Positions 17,180-25,369 of a stretch of DNA of 38,716 bases are shown here, piece by piece. The translations under genes and the position numbers were made by a program. The notes under the pieces were generated by a model. That model searched no databases, was not told the origin of the DNA, and worked only from the letters and a program-made list of their open reading frames with translations. Source of the DNA: Chloroflexota bacterium (GTDB taxonomy: Bacteria; Chloroflexota; Anaerolineae; Anaerolineales; Villigracilaceae); contig JACRLC010000077.1 in the NCBI GenBank assembly GCA_016235425.1, positions 1 through 38,716 of the forward strand. The letters run 5' to 3'. Position 1 is the first letter of the stretch, and each line of letters starts with the position of its first letter.

Positions 17180-20100
17180 ATGACTACCAGTTCGTCATCC
17201 CCGAGTGGAAGCCCTCGAGCCGCCATTTGGCGCCGTCTGACCGAACCGGCCGTCTCAATTCAACAGCCCGCCCAACGCCGCCGGGCGCGGCTGCTCGCCT
17301 CACTGCTGCTGGTCCTGGTCCCGCTTGGCCTGGTGGTGCTCGTTGTCGCGGCGTGGCGGATCGGCCCCCTCGCCGGACAGTCGTATCCACCAGTGTTCTT
17401 CGCTCTGGTTCTCACCTCTATCGCCCTCCTGGCCGGGGCCTATGCCCTGTGCCACGCCGGGCATTACACCCTGGCGGCCGCGCTCACAGTGGGCGTCACC
17501 TCGGCCGCCACCTTCGTGGTGGTGCTGATCCTCCCGTCCGTTCCGCTGACGGTCGCTTTCATGAGCCTGGGTATGTTGACGAGCAGCCTGTTCCTCTCTC
17601 GCCGGGTTACGGTGCTTGTCTTCGCCGCCACCTTCGCGGCGACGGCGTTGCTGCCGCTGCTCGACCCGCACATACCTCCGCGAACTGTCGTCGGTGCGCT
17701 GAGTTTCGTCGTCATTATGGGCGCGCTGATATGGGTTACCCTGGCCGTCCAGCAGGAGGACCTTCAGCGCATCGAACAGCAGGCCCACGCGCTGGCCGAG
17801 AGCGAGCAGGCTCAGAGTGTGCTGAATGCGTTGCTGCGCCTTTCGATGGAAAACATTCCCTTGATCGAACAACTCGAGCGGGCGCTTGACGTTATCCTCC
17901 TGGCTCCATTTATCCCTCTCAAACCCCGAGGCGGCATCTTTCTGGCCGAAAGTGATCCCGAGGTACTGGTGCTCAAGATCCATAGAAACCTGCCGCCGGG
18001 GTTACAAACCATGTGCGCCAGGGTCCCCTTTGGGCGCTGCCTGTGTGGCCGGGCGGCTGCCCGCCGGCAGATTGAATTTGCCGAAGGCGTGGATGAACGG
18101 CATGAGAATGTGTATGCTGAGATCGAGCCCCATGGGCATTATAACGTCCCCATTCTGTCCGACGAGAGGGTGTTGGGCGTCCTCGTGCTCTATCTACAAG
18201 CGGGGCATCACCGGGAAGAACGCGAGGTGGAGTTCCTGCAAGTCGCAGCCAACACCCTGGCGGGTATTATCGAGCGCAAGCAGGCTGAAGAGGCGCTTCG
18301 GGAGAATGAGGAGAAATTCCAGAGCATCACTGCCTTAGCCAAGGATGCGATCATTCTACTGGATAACGAAGGAAACATTGGCTACTGGAACAAAGCCGCG
18401 GAAGGGATATTTGGGTATTCGGCTCAAGAGGCGCTGGGCAAGCCGCTGAGAATCTTGATGCCAGAGCAGTATCACGAGGCTCAAAGAAAGGGCTGCCTGA
18501 AATTCAAAGAGACCGGAGAGGGTCCTATCATCGGAAAGACCCTTGAAGTCCAGGCGGTGAGAAAAGATGGAACAGAATTCCCTATCGAACTCTCCGTCTC
18601 TGCGGTCAGGTTAAAGGGCAGGTGGAATGCGATCGGGGTATTACGGGACATCACTGAGCGTAAGCGGATCGACGAGGAGATCCGGCAGCTCAGCCACCAG
18701 AATGAGCTCATCCTGGGCGCGCTGGGTGAGGGGGTGTATGGGATTGACCTGGAGGGGAAGGCCACGTTCCTCAACCCGGCGGCGGCGGAAATGCTCGGCT
18801 ATCGGCCCGAGGAATTGATTGGCCAATCTATGCACGAGGCTGTGCATCACTCGAAACCGGATGGAACTCGCCTCCTGAGGGAGGAGTGTTTGATCTACGG
18901 CGCGTCCCGGAATGGCACAGTCAACCGGGCCGACGACGAGGCCTTCTGGAGAAAGGACGGCACGAGTCTGCCGGTCGAGTATGTGAGCACGCCAATTCGA
19001 GAGGGCGAGGCGCTGGCCGGGGCGGTCGTCGTTTTCAAGGACATCAGCGAGCGCAGGCGAGCGGAGGAGGCGCTGCGCGAGAGTGAAAAACGGTTTAGAA
19101 GCCTCTTTGAGGATTCTCCCATCTCTCTCTGGGAAGAGGATTTCTCTCTCGTTGCCGCGTACCTCGACGAGTTGCGGCATTCAGGGGTCACAGACTTCAG
19201 GGTCTATTTCGAGAACCATCCCGAAGCGGTGGCCCATTGCGCCACGATGGTGAACGTCGTGGATGTGAACAGGGGGACGCTGAGGTTGTATCAGGCCAAA
19301 TCCAAAGAGGATTTTCTGGCCGGCCTAAACGTGGTGCTCAGCGAAGAGGCAATCCCCACATTTAGAGAAGAACTGATTGCCCTCGCCGAAGGCAAAACCA
19401 GGTTTGAAGGCGAAGCCATCAACCAAACTCTGGCCGGTGACAAAATACATGTTGCGCTCAGTTGGTCGGTGGCGCCTGACGGTGATAAAGGCGCCCGGCG
19501 GCTATTTGTCTCGATCAATGACATCACCGCGCGCAGGCGGGCGGAGGAGAAACTGGCTGCCAAAGTGATAGAACTGGAGCGTCGCAGCCGCGAAATCAAA
19601 CTGCTCAACGAAATGGGCGACTTGTTACAAACCTGTCAAACTATTGAAGAAGCCGGTACGGTCGTCACTCAGTTTGCTCAAAGACTATTTCCGAATCAAG
19701 CGGGCTCGCTGTGCCTCATCGCCGCCTCGCGGAATCTCGTGGATGCCATTGCGGCCTGGGGTGAGTTCCCGCCCCAAGACCGTATCTTCACCCCCGACGA
19801 CTGCTGGGCATTGCGGCGCGGCCAAGTACACAGCGTGACCGACCCTGACTCGAGGTTGCTCTGCCGGCATGTCAGCCAGCCCTTCGGCACTGAGCGACAG
19901 CCGGAGGGCGGCTACCTGTGTGCGCCGATGATAGCACAGGGTGAAACTTTGGGGATTCTGCATCTGCGAAGCGGCCAACCTGCTCCGAGTCAAACCAGGG
20001 AAGAACAAGCGGCCGTCATGGCCTCGCAGCAACTGCTGGTAGTTGCCATGGCTGAACAGATTGCCCTGTCGCTGGCAAACTTGAAAATACAGGAATCTCT

Positions 20101-20617
20101 CCGCCGCCAGGCCATTCGCGATCCACTCACCGGTCTGTTCAACCGGCGGTACATGGAAGAGACGCTGGAACGCGAACTGCGCCGGGCGGAGCGCCGCCGG
20201 ACCCCGCTGGGGATCATCATGTTCGACCTCGATCACTTCAAGAAATTCAACGACACTTTCGGCCATGCCGCGGGCGATATCGTCCTGCGTGAAATCGGCG
20301 CTTTCTTACAGGCAAGTGTTCGAGCAGAAGACATCGCCTGCCGTTATGGGGGTGAGGAGTTTCTTGTCATCCTTCCGGAAGCCTCGTTCAAAGATACCCT
20401 GAAGCGGGCCGAGCAGCTCCGCAAGGGCATAAAACAACTACACGTGCGGTATCATGACCAGGCACTCGGAGCCGTCACTGTCTCGCTTGGTGTGGCCGTC
20501 TTTCCCGATCATGGTTCGACCACAGAGGCCATCATGCGGGGGGCCGATGATGCTCTTTATCATGCCAAACAAGAGGGACGTGACCGGGTCGTCAGCGCGC
20601 CAGGTATGAACGCGTAA
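17180..20617 (+). CDS. Membrane GAF-PAS-PAS-PAS-GAF-GGDEF diguanylate cyclase
   Basis: 1145-residue protein. About six membrane helices lie in residues 35-200, then GAF (about 217-363), PAS (377-493), PAS (503-627), a divergent PAS (633-787), GAF (807-967) and GGDEF (977-1140). The active site is the GGEEF variant (RYGGEEFLVI), which is catalytically competent in known cyclases, and RAED five residues upstream forms an inhibitory site. ATG 17180 follows GGAG (17167-17170) by 9 bases; the in-frame ATG at 17165 has AAGGA directly against it and is less likely. The third PAS-like segment (WEEDFSLVAAYLDELR) is of the type found with PAS boxes that lack a clear ligand pocket. It closes the four-gene c-di-GMP run. 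Confidence 0.87.
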   Translation: MTTSSSSPSGSPRAAIWRRLTEPAVSIQQPAQRRRARLLASLLLVLVPLGLVVLVVAAWRIGPLAGQSYPPVFFALVLTSIALLAGAYALCHAGHYTLAAALTVGVTSAATFVVVLILPSVPLTVAFMSLGMLTSSLFLSRRVTVLVFAATFAATALLPLLDPHIPPRTVVGALSFVVIMGALIWVTLAVQQEDLQRIEQQAHALAESEQAQSVLNALLRLSMENIPLIEQLERALDVILLAPFIPLKPRGGIFLAESDPEVLVLKIHRNLPPGLQTMCARVPFGRCLCGRAAARRQIEFAEGVDERHENVYAEIEPHGHYNVPILSDERVLGVLVLYLQAGHHREEREVEFLQVAANTLAGIIERKQAEEALRENEEKFQSITALAKDAIILLDNEGNIGYWNKAAEGIFGYSAQEALGKPLRILMPEQYHEAQRKGCLKFKETGEGPIIGKTLEVQAVRKDGTEFPIELSVSAVRLKGRWNAIGVLRDITERKRIDEEIRQLSHQNELILGALGEGVYGIDLEGKATFLNPAAAEMLGYRPEELIGQSMHEAVHHSKPDGTRLLREECLIYGASRNGTVNRADDEAFWRKDGTSLPVEYVSTPIREGEALAGAVVVFKDISERRRAEEALRESEKRFRSLFEDSPISLWEEDFSLVAAYLDELRHSGVTDFRVYFENHPEAVAHCATMVNVVDVNRGTLRLYQAKSKEDFLAGLNVVLSEEAIPTFREELIALAEGKTRFEGEAINQTLAGDKIHVALSWSVAPDGDKGARRLFVSINDITARRRAEEKLAAKVIELERRSREIKLLNEMGDLLQTCQTIEEAGTVVTQFAQRLFPNQAGSLCLIAASRNLVDAIAAWGEFPPQDRIFTPDDCWALRRGQVHSVTDPDSRLLCRHVSQPFGTERQPEGGYLCAPMIAQGETLGILHLRSGQPAPSQTREEQAAVMASQQLLVVAMAEQIALSLANLKIQESLRRQAIRDPLTGLFNRRYMEETLERELRRAERRRTPLGIIMFDLDHFKKFNDTFGHAAGDIVLREIGAFLQASVRAEDIACRYGGEEFLVILPEASFKDTLKRAEQLRKGIKQLHVRYHDQALGAVTVSLGVAVFPDHGSTTEAIMRGADDALYHAKQEGRDRVVSAPGMNA

Positions 20618-20618
20618 T

Positions 20619-20889
20619 ATGATGAATTGCTCTTTTCTATTGTGTCGTCACGAAAAGCGGGAAGACAAGGGCTGCCCGCGCAGGCTTAAGGGCGGGCAGA
20701 TTCCGCTGGCAGTGCGTATCTTTACCGTTGTGGATGTGTGGGACGCATTACGCTCCGCCCCACCATTATCGCAAGGCTTGGTCTGAGGAGAAGGCTCTCC
20801 ATTACATCCGCGAGCAGGTGGGCAGGCGCCTTGACCCAGGGGCGGTAGATGCGTTTTTGAATCTATTGGACACCAAAAAATCTCAGTAA
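20619..20889 (+). pseudogene. Frameshifted remnant of an HD-GYP domain
   Basis: Reading from ATG 20619, the frame gives CRHEKREDKGCPRRLKGGQI then PLAVRIFTVVDVWDALRS, which aligns with the HD-GYP stretch CHHEKWDGTGYPRGLKGEEI of the two intact proteins upstream. After about 20757 a one-base insertion breaks the frame (TGA at 20784). The +1 frame continues as HHYRKAWSEEKALHYIREQV and ends at TAA 20887-20889 as in the parents. Catalytic residues have decayed (HHEKWDGTGYP to RHEKREDKGCP). The DNA mixes stretches closest to the 9800 gene and to the 13512 gene, so it is likely the tail of a third paralogue now lost. Confidence 0.85.
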
Positions 20890-20900
20890 TCACAGATTCC

Positions 20901-21121
20901 GGTGATTACCCACAAGTCCGTACACGTCAAAGGCAAGAGCATTTTGCCGCGAATTTCGCCCTGGCCTATCCGCCAGGACAGGCGGATTTTCGCCTCCTGG
21001 ACGGACAGTCCAGGGTGCAGGCTGATTTTTTAGATCAAATCCGCGCACATCCGTGAAATCCGCGGCTGAGGTTTTGCGTTTTTCCCTGAATTGGCAAGCG
21101 CAAAAGATGTGGGTAATCACC
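20901..21121. repeat. MITE-like element with perfect 14-bp terminal inverted repeats
   Basis: GGTGATTACCCACA at 20901-20914 is matched exactly in reverse by TGTGGGTAATCACC at 21108-21121. Inside are hairpins: ATCCGCC/GGCGGAT (20969-20987) and CCTGGAC/GTCCAGG (20996-21014). ATCCGCG-type words recur at 9-10 base spacing around 21039-21064. No protein is encoded. It lies between the HD-GYP relic and the iclR promoter. Confidence 0.7.
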
Positions 21122-21134
21122 AGACTAAAAAGTC

Positions 21135-21163
21135 TTGACAAAACATCCGCTGGAAAATACAAT
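21135..21163 (+). promoter_or_regulatory. Sigma-70 type promoter of the IclR regulator gene
   Basis: A perfect -35 TTGACA (21135-21140) and a -10 TACAAT (21158-21163) are 17 bases apart, 31 bases before the start codon. AAAACAT just after the -35 and ATGTTTT just after the -10 form an inverted repeat across the promoter, a plausible operator for the IclR protein itself (inference). Confidence 0.75.
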
Positions 21164-21193
21164 GTTTTACCTAAAGATACTTGGTTTTATTAG

Positions 21194-21988
21194 ATGAAAC
21201 CAGACAATTCCTCTCCAAAATCAAGATACAACATTGAGGCGCTCGCCCGGGGACTGGATATTCTGTCGCTTTTTTCCGCCGAGCGCCCTTCCCTTTCCCT
21301 TTCCCAAATTGTTGAACTCCTTCAATTGAATAAAAGCACGGTTTACCGTGTGCTATCCACCTTGGGATCCATGGGATACCTCGAGCAGGATCAAGTCACG
21401 CGCCAGTATCGTCCCGGCTTGAAGGTCTTGCAACTCGGGTTCACCGCCATCAACACGCTCGAGCTCCGCCAGATTGCCCGTCCCTATTTGGAAAAACTTT
21501 CGCAGGAAGTTGGGGAAACGGTCAGCCTTGCGGCGTTGGACGGGTTCCGCACCATTTACGTGGACCGCATTCGCAACCAATCCATCGTCGGCGTGGTGCT
21601 GGGAGTTGGCTCCAGCCTGCCAGCGCATTGCACCGCCCTCGGCAAGGTTTTGCTGGCAGGCCTGCCAGCCGATGAGTTGAGCAACCTGCTTTCGACTCAT
21701 GAATTAAATGCCTACACACCAAAAACACTGACAACCAAAAAATCCCTGAGTACTGAATTACAGAAGATCCGCGCTCAAGGATATGCAATTGACGATGAGG
21801 AACTCGCCTCCGGTTTACGGGCGGCATCCGCGCCGGTCCGCGATCTTTCCAAACGGACAGTTGCCGCCGTTAATGTGACAGGCGCCACTCTGAGAATCAC
21901 CTACGAGCGTCTCACAGACGAGATCATCCCGGCGCTTGTCAACACAACCAATCAAATTTCGACTGCCCTGGGATATTTTCCCGGTTAA
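21194..21988 (+). CDS. IclR-family transcriptional regulator
   Basis: 264-residue regulator. The N-terminal winged helix-turn-helix (about 10-75) includes LSLSQIVELLQLNKSTVYRV, and the C-terminal effector domain (about 85-260) includes AHCTALGKVLLAG with the conserved effector-pocket region. IclR proteins usually control catabolic genes next to them and bind small acids. Here an acyl-CoA dehydrogenase and a CoA-transferase gene follow on the same strand, so these are the probable targets. No strong ribosome site precedes ATG 21194, but the length and N-terminus fit the family. Whether it activates or represses is unknown. Confidence 0.93.
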   Translation: MKPDNSSPKSRYNIEALARGLDILSLFSAERPSLSLSQIVELLQLNKSTVYRVLSTLGSMGYLEQDQVTRQYRPGLKVLQLGFTAINTLELRQIARPYLEKLSQEVGETVSLAALDGFRTIYVDRIRNQSIVGVVLGVGSSLPAHCTALGKVLLAGLPADELSNLLSTHELNAYTPKTLTTKKSLSTELQKIRAQGYAIDDEELASGLRAASAPVRDLSKRTVAAVNVTGATLRITYERLTDEIIPALVNTTNQISTALGYFPG

Positions 21989-22001
21989 TCCTCACCCTAA
22001 C

Positions 22002-22024
22002 CCTCTCCCAGAAAAAGGGAGAGG
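22002..22024. repeat. Hairpin of the CCTCTCCC/GGGAGAGG type between iclR and the dehydrogenase gene
   Basis: CCTCTCCC (22002-22009) pairs perfectly with GGGAGAGG (22017-22024) across 7 bases and is preceded by CCTCACCCTAAC. Sequences of this kind (CCTCACCC-TAACCC-TCTCCC) recur between genes in many bacteria. It has no T-run, so it is more likely a dispersed palindromic repeat than a strong terminator. Confidence 0.6.
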
Positions 22025-22051
22025 AGACTCTTGTTGTCAAGGAGACCCATC

Positions 22052-23260
22052 ATGGATTTCAATCTTTCCGAAGAACATCTACAGATCGTCAAAGTAGTGC
22101 GCGATTTTTGCCGCAAGGAAGTCGCCCCGGTCATCAAGGAAGCGGACCGCACACAGACCATGCACCCCAGCATCCTGCCGCGCATGGGCGAACTGGGCAT
22201 CCTCGGCATCTGCATCCCGGAGAAATACGGCGGACAGGGATTCGATTACATTACGCTCGGCCTGGTCTGCGAAGAACTCGAATACATGGATACATCCCTG
22301 CGCGTGGTCATGTCTGTTCACATGGGATTGAACAGCCTGGCATTGCTCCAATGGGGCACGGAGGAACAGAAGCAGAAATATCTCGTGCCTCAGGCCAAAG
22401 GCGGGAAGTATGCCATGTTCGGCCTGACCGAACCCGGCGTGGGCAGTGACGTGGCGAACATGTCCTCCACCGCGCGCCGCGACGGAAGTGATTACATTCT
22501 CAACGGCGAAAAGATGTGGATCTCGCTGGCGTCGAAGGCGCATCATATCTTGTGGGTGGCGCGCACGAATCCCGAAAGGCCCGATCCGCACGACCAGTTG
22601 TCGGCTTTCATTGTGGAAACCAATTGGCCTGGCGTATCGCGCGGCGACATTCACGGAAAATTGGGTGTGCGCGCAGGTTCCACGGGCTGGGTCAATTGCC
22701 AGGATGTGCGCGTGCCAGTTGAGAATCGACTCGGCGAGGAAGGCGAAGGATTCAAGATCGCCATGTCCTGCCTCGATAACGGACGTTACACCGTCGGCTC
22801 GGGCGCGGTGGGATTGATCCGCGCCGCGTTGGACGCGAGCGTCAGTTATGCCAGCACGCGCAAAGCCTTCGGCAGGGAAATCGGCAGGCACCAACTGGTT
22901 CAGCAGAAGATCGCCCGCATGGTGCGCGATTATGAATATGGGCGAATGATGACTCTCAAAGTCGGTTGGATGAAGAATCAGGGTGTCCGCAACACGCGGG
23001 AAACATCCCTGCTCAAATGGTTTGCCACGGATGCATCGTTCGATGCCGCCAACGAAGCCATACAAATTCACGGCGCGTACGGCTACAGCGACGAATACGA
23101 TGTGGAACGTTACATGCGTAACTCGCGCGGCGCTGTCATTTACGAAGGCACCAGTGAAATCCATCAGTTAATGCAGGCCGGGTATGCTCTTGGCTACCGC
23201 GAAGATAGTCCCCTGCGCTGCGAACTTCCCGCCTACGATGAAGAACTCTGGCATTCATAA
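22052..23260 (+). CDS. Acyl-CoA dehydrogenase (possibly glutaryl-CoA type)
   Basis: 402-residue flavoprotein of the acyl-CoA dehydrogenase family, which oxidises an acyl-CoA to the 2-enoyl-CoA. Family signatures are FGLTEPGVGSD (about 128-138) and, near the C-terminus, QIHGAYGYSDEY plus VIYEGTSEIHQL with the probable catalytic Glu. AAGGAG at 22039-22044 marks ATG 22052; the frame extends a few codons to a TTG at 22031 without support. The next gene is a class III CoA-transferase. That combination with a local regulator resembles glutarate or other dicarboxylate degradation, in which a CoA-transferase activates the acid and glutaryl-CoA dehydrogenase consumes it. The substrate is not proven by the sequence. 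Confidence 0.9.
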   Translation: MDFNLSEEHLQIVKVVRDFCRKEVAPVIKEADRTQTMHPSILPRMGELGILGICIPEKYGGQGFDYITLGLVCEELEYMDTSLRVVMSVHMGLNSLALLQWGTEEQKQKYLVPQAKGGKYAMFGLTEPGVGSDVANMSSTARRDGSDYILNGEKMWISLASKAHHILWVARTNPERPDPHDQLSAFIVETNWPGVSRGDIHGKLGVRAGSTGWVNCQDVRVPVENRLGEEGEGFKIAMSCLDNGRYTVGSGAVGLIRAALDASVSYASTRKAFGREIGRHQLVQQKIARMVRDYEYGRMMTLKVGWMKNQGVRNTRETSLLKWFATDASFDAANEAIQIHGAYGYSDEYDVERYMRNSRGAVIYEGTSEIHQLMQAGYALGYREDSPLRCELPAYDEELWHS

Positions 23261-23270
23261 AAAATAATCC

Positions 23271-23340
23271 ACCGCTAAGACCGCAAAGATCACAAAGGTT
23301 TTTAAAAGATTTTCTTTGCGCTCTTCGCGTACTTTGTGGT
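23271..23340. repeat. Palindromic element of 9-base units (copy B)
   Basis: The left arm 23271-23297 is ACCGCTAAG, ACCGCAAAG, ATCACAAAG and the right arm 23314-23340 is CTTTGCGCT, CTTCGCGTA, CTTTGTGGT, the same three-plus-three design as 7843-7972 but with a 16-base loop. It sits in the 103-base gap between the dehydrogenase and CoA-transferase genes and would fold into a long hairpin in a shared transcript. Confidence 0.8.
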
Positions 23341-23363
23341 TCAAAAATTCGCCCAAGGATATT

Positions 23364-24566
23364 ATGTCCAACTCCGCGCTTTCAGGCATACGCGTCGTTG
23401 ATTTTTCCCGGGTGCTGGCAGGGCCTTATTGCACCATGCTCCTCGCTGATTTTGGCGCGGAGGTCATCAAGATCGAAAGTCTCGATGGCGACGAGACGCG
23501 TCAGTGGGGGCCGCCCTGGCTCGACGGCGAAAGCGCGTATTATCTGAGTGTCAACCGCAACAAACGCAGTATCACGCTCGACCTTAAACATCCCAAAGGA
23601 CAGGCCGTCGCACGCCGCCTCTCTGAAAAAGCCGATGTACTTGTGGAAAACTTCAAAGTCGGCGGCATGGCAAAATTCGGGTTGGATTACGAATCGCTTT
23701 CCAAGGTAAATCCCGGCCTCATCTATTGCAGTATCACCGGCTACGGACAGACCGGCCCGTGTCAATCGCTCGCGGGCTATGATTTCATCATTCAAGCCGA
23801 AGGCGGATTGATGTCCATCAACGGGCCTGTGGATGGGCGGCCTTACAAAGTGGGTGTGGCAATCGTTGATATTACCGCCGGCATGTACGCCAGCCATGCA
23901 ATTCTGGCCGCGCTTCATCATCGCGAGAAAATGGGCGAGGGGCAATTCATTGACGTGGCCCTCTTCGACTCACAACTTGGCTGGCTTGCCAACGTGGGAC
24001 AAAATTATCTTGTCTCCGAAAAGGATCCCCAACGATACGGCAACGCCCACGCCAACATCGTCCCCTACGAAGTCTTTCAAACCTCCGATGGATATCTGGC
24101 GCTCGGGGTCGGCAATGACCGGCAATATCAAAATTTATGCGACGCGGCCAACAGGCCGGACCTGTGGGCCGACGAACGATTCCAGACCAACCCGGGACGT
24201 GTCACACACCGCCGCGAGTTGATCCCGTTATTGCAGAAAATTTTCCTCACCCGCGCCACCTCCGAATGGATCTCCTCCCTCAGCAAACTGGGAATTCCCA
24301 TCGGCCCGATCAACGATATCCCGTCGGCGCTGAGTCATCCACAAGCGGCAGCCCGCCAAATGGTCCAGGAAGTGAAGCGGGCGGACGGTCATCCCGTGAA
24401 GATGGTTGGCCCGGTCGCAAAATTATCCAGGACACCTGCGGGCATCTGCACTCCGCCTCCCAAACTTGGCGAACAGACTCGCGAAATTCTCGAGCAGGAA
24501 TTGAATCTCTCTTCGATTGAAATTGATAACCTTCAAAAGGAAAATGTCATCGCACTTCCTGAATAG
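23364..24566 (+). CDS. Class III (CaiB/BaiF family) CoA-transferase
   Basis: 400-residue enzyme that moves CoA between carboxylic acids through an aspartyl-CoA anhydride. Family features are IRVVDFSRVLAGPYCTMLLA at the N-terminus, ADVLVENFKVGGMAKFGL, SITGYGQTGP and the Asp in VAIVDITAGMYA that corresponds to the catalytic residue of the family. The frame is open up to 23316 but that part overlaps the palindromic repeat; ATG 23364 follows AAGGAT and begins the conserved domain within a few residues. It is probably co-transcribed with the dehydrogenase gene upstream. The GYDFIIQAEGGLMSINGP region resembles succinyl-CoA:glutarate CoA-transferase-like members, which supports but does not prove a dicarboxylate substrate. 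Confidence 0.9.
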   Translation: MSNSALSGIRVVDFSRVLAGPYCTMLLADFGAEVIKIESLDGDETRQWGPPWLDGESAYYLSVNRNKRSITLDLKHPKGQAVARRLSEKADVLVENFKVGGMAKFGLDYESLSKVNPGLIYCSITGYGQTGPCQSLAGYDFIIQAEGGLMSINGPVDGRPYKVGVAIVDITAGMYASHAILAALHHREKMGEGQFIDVALFDSQLGWLANVGQNYLVSEKDPQRYGNAHANIVPYEVFQTSDGYLALGVGNDRQYQNLCDAANRPDLWADERFQTNPGRVTHRRELIPLLQKIFLTRATSEWISSLSKLGIPIGPINDIPSALSHPQAAARQMVQEVKRADGHPVKMVGPVAKLSRTPAGICTPPPKLGEQTREILEQELNLSSIEIDNLQKENVIALPE

Positions 24567-24622
24567 CCTTCGTGTTGCTTCTATATTTGATGTATATCAC
24601 CCTGGCAGATTGCGATCGGACT

Positions 24623-25369
24623 CTAGCTTTCCCCTGGACTGACCAACCCCGCGCGGATGGCGAGAATCGCCGCCTGCGTTCGGTCAGTGACGCCGAGCTT
24701 CGAAAAAATCACGCTGACGTAGTTTTTGATGGTGCCCTCGGAGAGGAAGAGAGTTTGAGCGATTTCAGAATTGCCCAAACCGCCTGCCAGCAACCGAAGC
24801 ACTTCGCGTTCGCGTTCGCTCAGTTGGCCAACCAGCTTTTGATCCGCTATAACCGAAGTGGGTTGGCGGGCAACGTGATCGAGAATCTTTCCCGCCACGT
24901 GAGGGTCAATGTGAGTCTGTCCATGCGCCGTATCAACGATGGCTCTGGTCAAGTCTTCCTGCGGCGTATCTTTCAACAAATATCCCGCCGCGCCATTTCG
25001 AATCGCATCGAGCACCCATTCGTCTGCGTCATAGGTGGTCAAAACCAGCACGCGGACTTCCGGGAATTATTCGCGAATAATTTTGGTTGCCTGAATGCCA
25101 TTCATCTTCGGCATTTTTAGATCCATCAGAACCAGGTCGGGATGCAGCCTGCGAGTCAGATCAACGGCTTCGATCCCATTGTTTGCAACGCCAATGACTT
25201 TAATCTGGGGGGCAGGTGCCAGCATGGCGCACAAGCCCGGCTCCAAAAGTCGCTTCGCTTCCTCCAGTTGTCCGCTTAGTTCAGTGATGTTTCCCATTTT
25301 AGCCAGAATGTGACACAGCATTCTTCGATTGCCAAAGTGTTCCGCCATGATGCGGACTTCAGTGAAGGA
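24623..25369 (-). pseudogene. Broken NarL-family response regulator with a TPR-like N-terminus
   Basis: Read on the minus strand, the frame encodes the second half of a receiver ([30 protein letters not shown]) and reaches TAA at 25069-25067 after KIIRE. The same frame continues directly with FPEVRVLVLTTYD, YLLKDTP and a LuxR helix-turn-helix (LSEREREVLRLLAGG, EGTIKNYVSVIFSKL) to 24623. A single codon change, for example CAA to TAA, explains the break. The N-terminus is also wrong: in place of the beta-1 strand and acidic pair stands [20 protein letters not shown], then [16 protein letters not shown], which looks like a tetratricopeptide repeat. The joint is near 25225-25240. Two independent defects mean it is not a working regulator. 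Confidence 0.85.

Noticed and set aside
194-20617. Tandem repeats that might suggest a CRISPR-like array
   Set aside because: The recurring DNA encodes PAS/GAF linkers within open frames; there are no regular repeats with unique spacers and no cas genes.
21994-22030. Intrinsic terminator between the IclR and dehydrogenase genes
   Set aside because: The 8-bp stem lacks a T-run and matches a widespread intergenic palindrome type, so termination is doubtful.
22079-23164. A 361-codon minus-strand frame antisense to the acyl-CoA dehydrogenase gene
   Set aside because: The plus strand carries full dehydrogenase signatures; the antisense product has none.
24572-25120. A 182-codon plus-strand frame after the CoA-transferase gene
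   Set aside because: It is antisense to the broken response regulator, whose LuxR and receiver motifs are clear on the minus strand.
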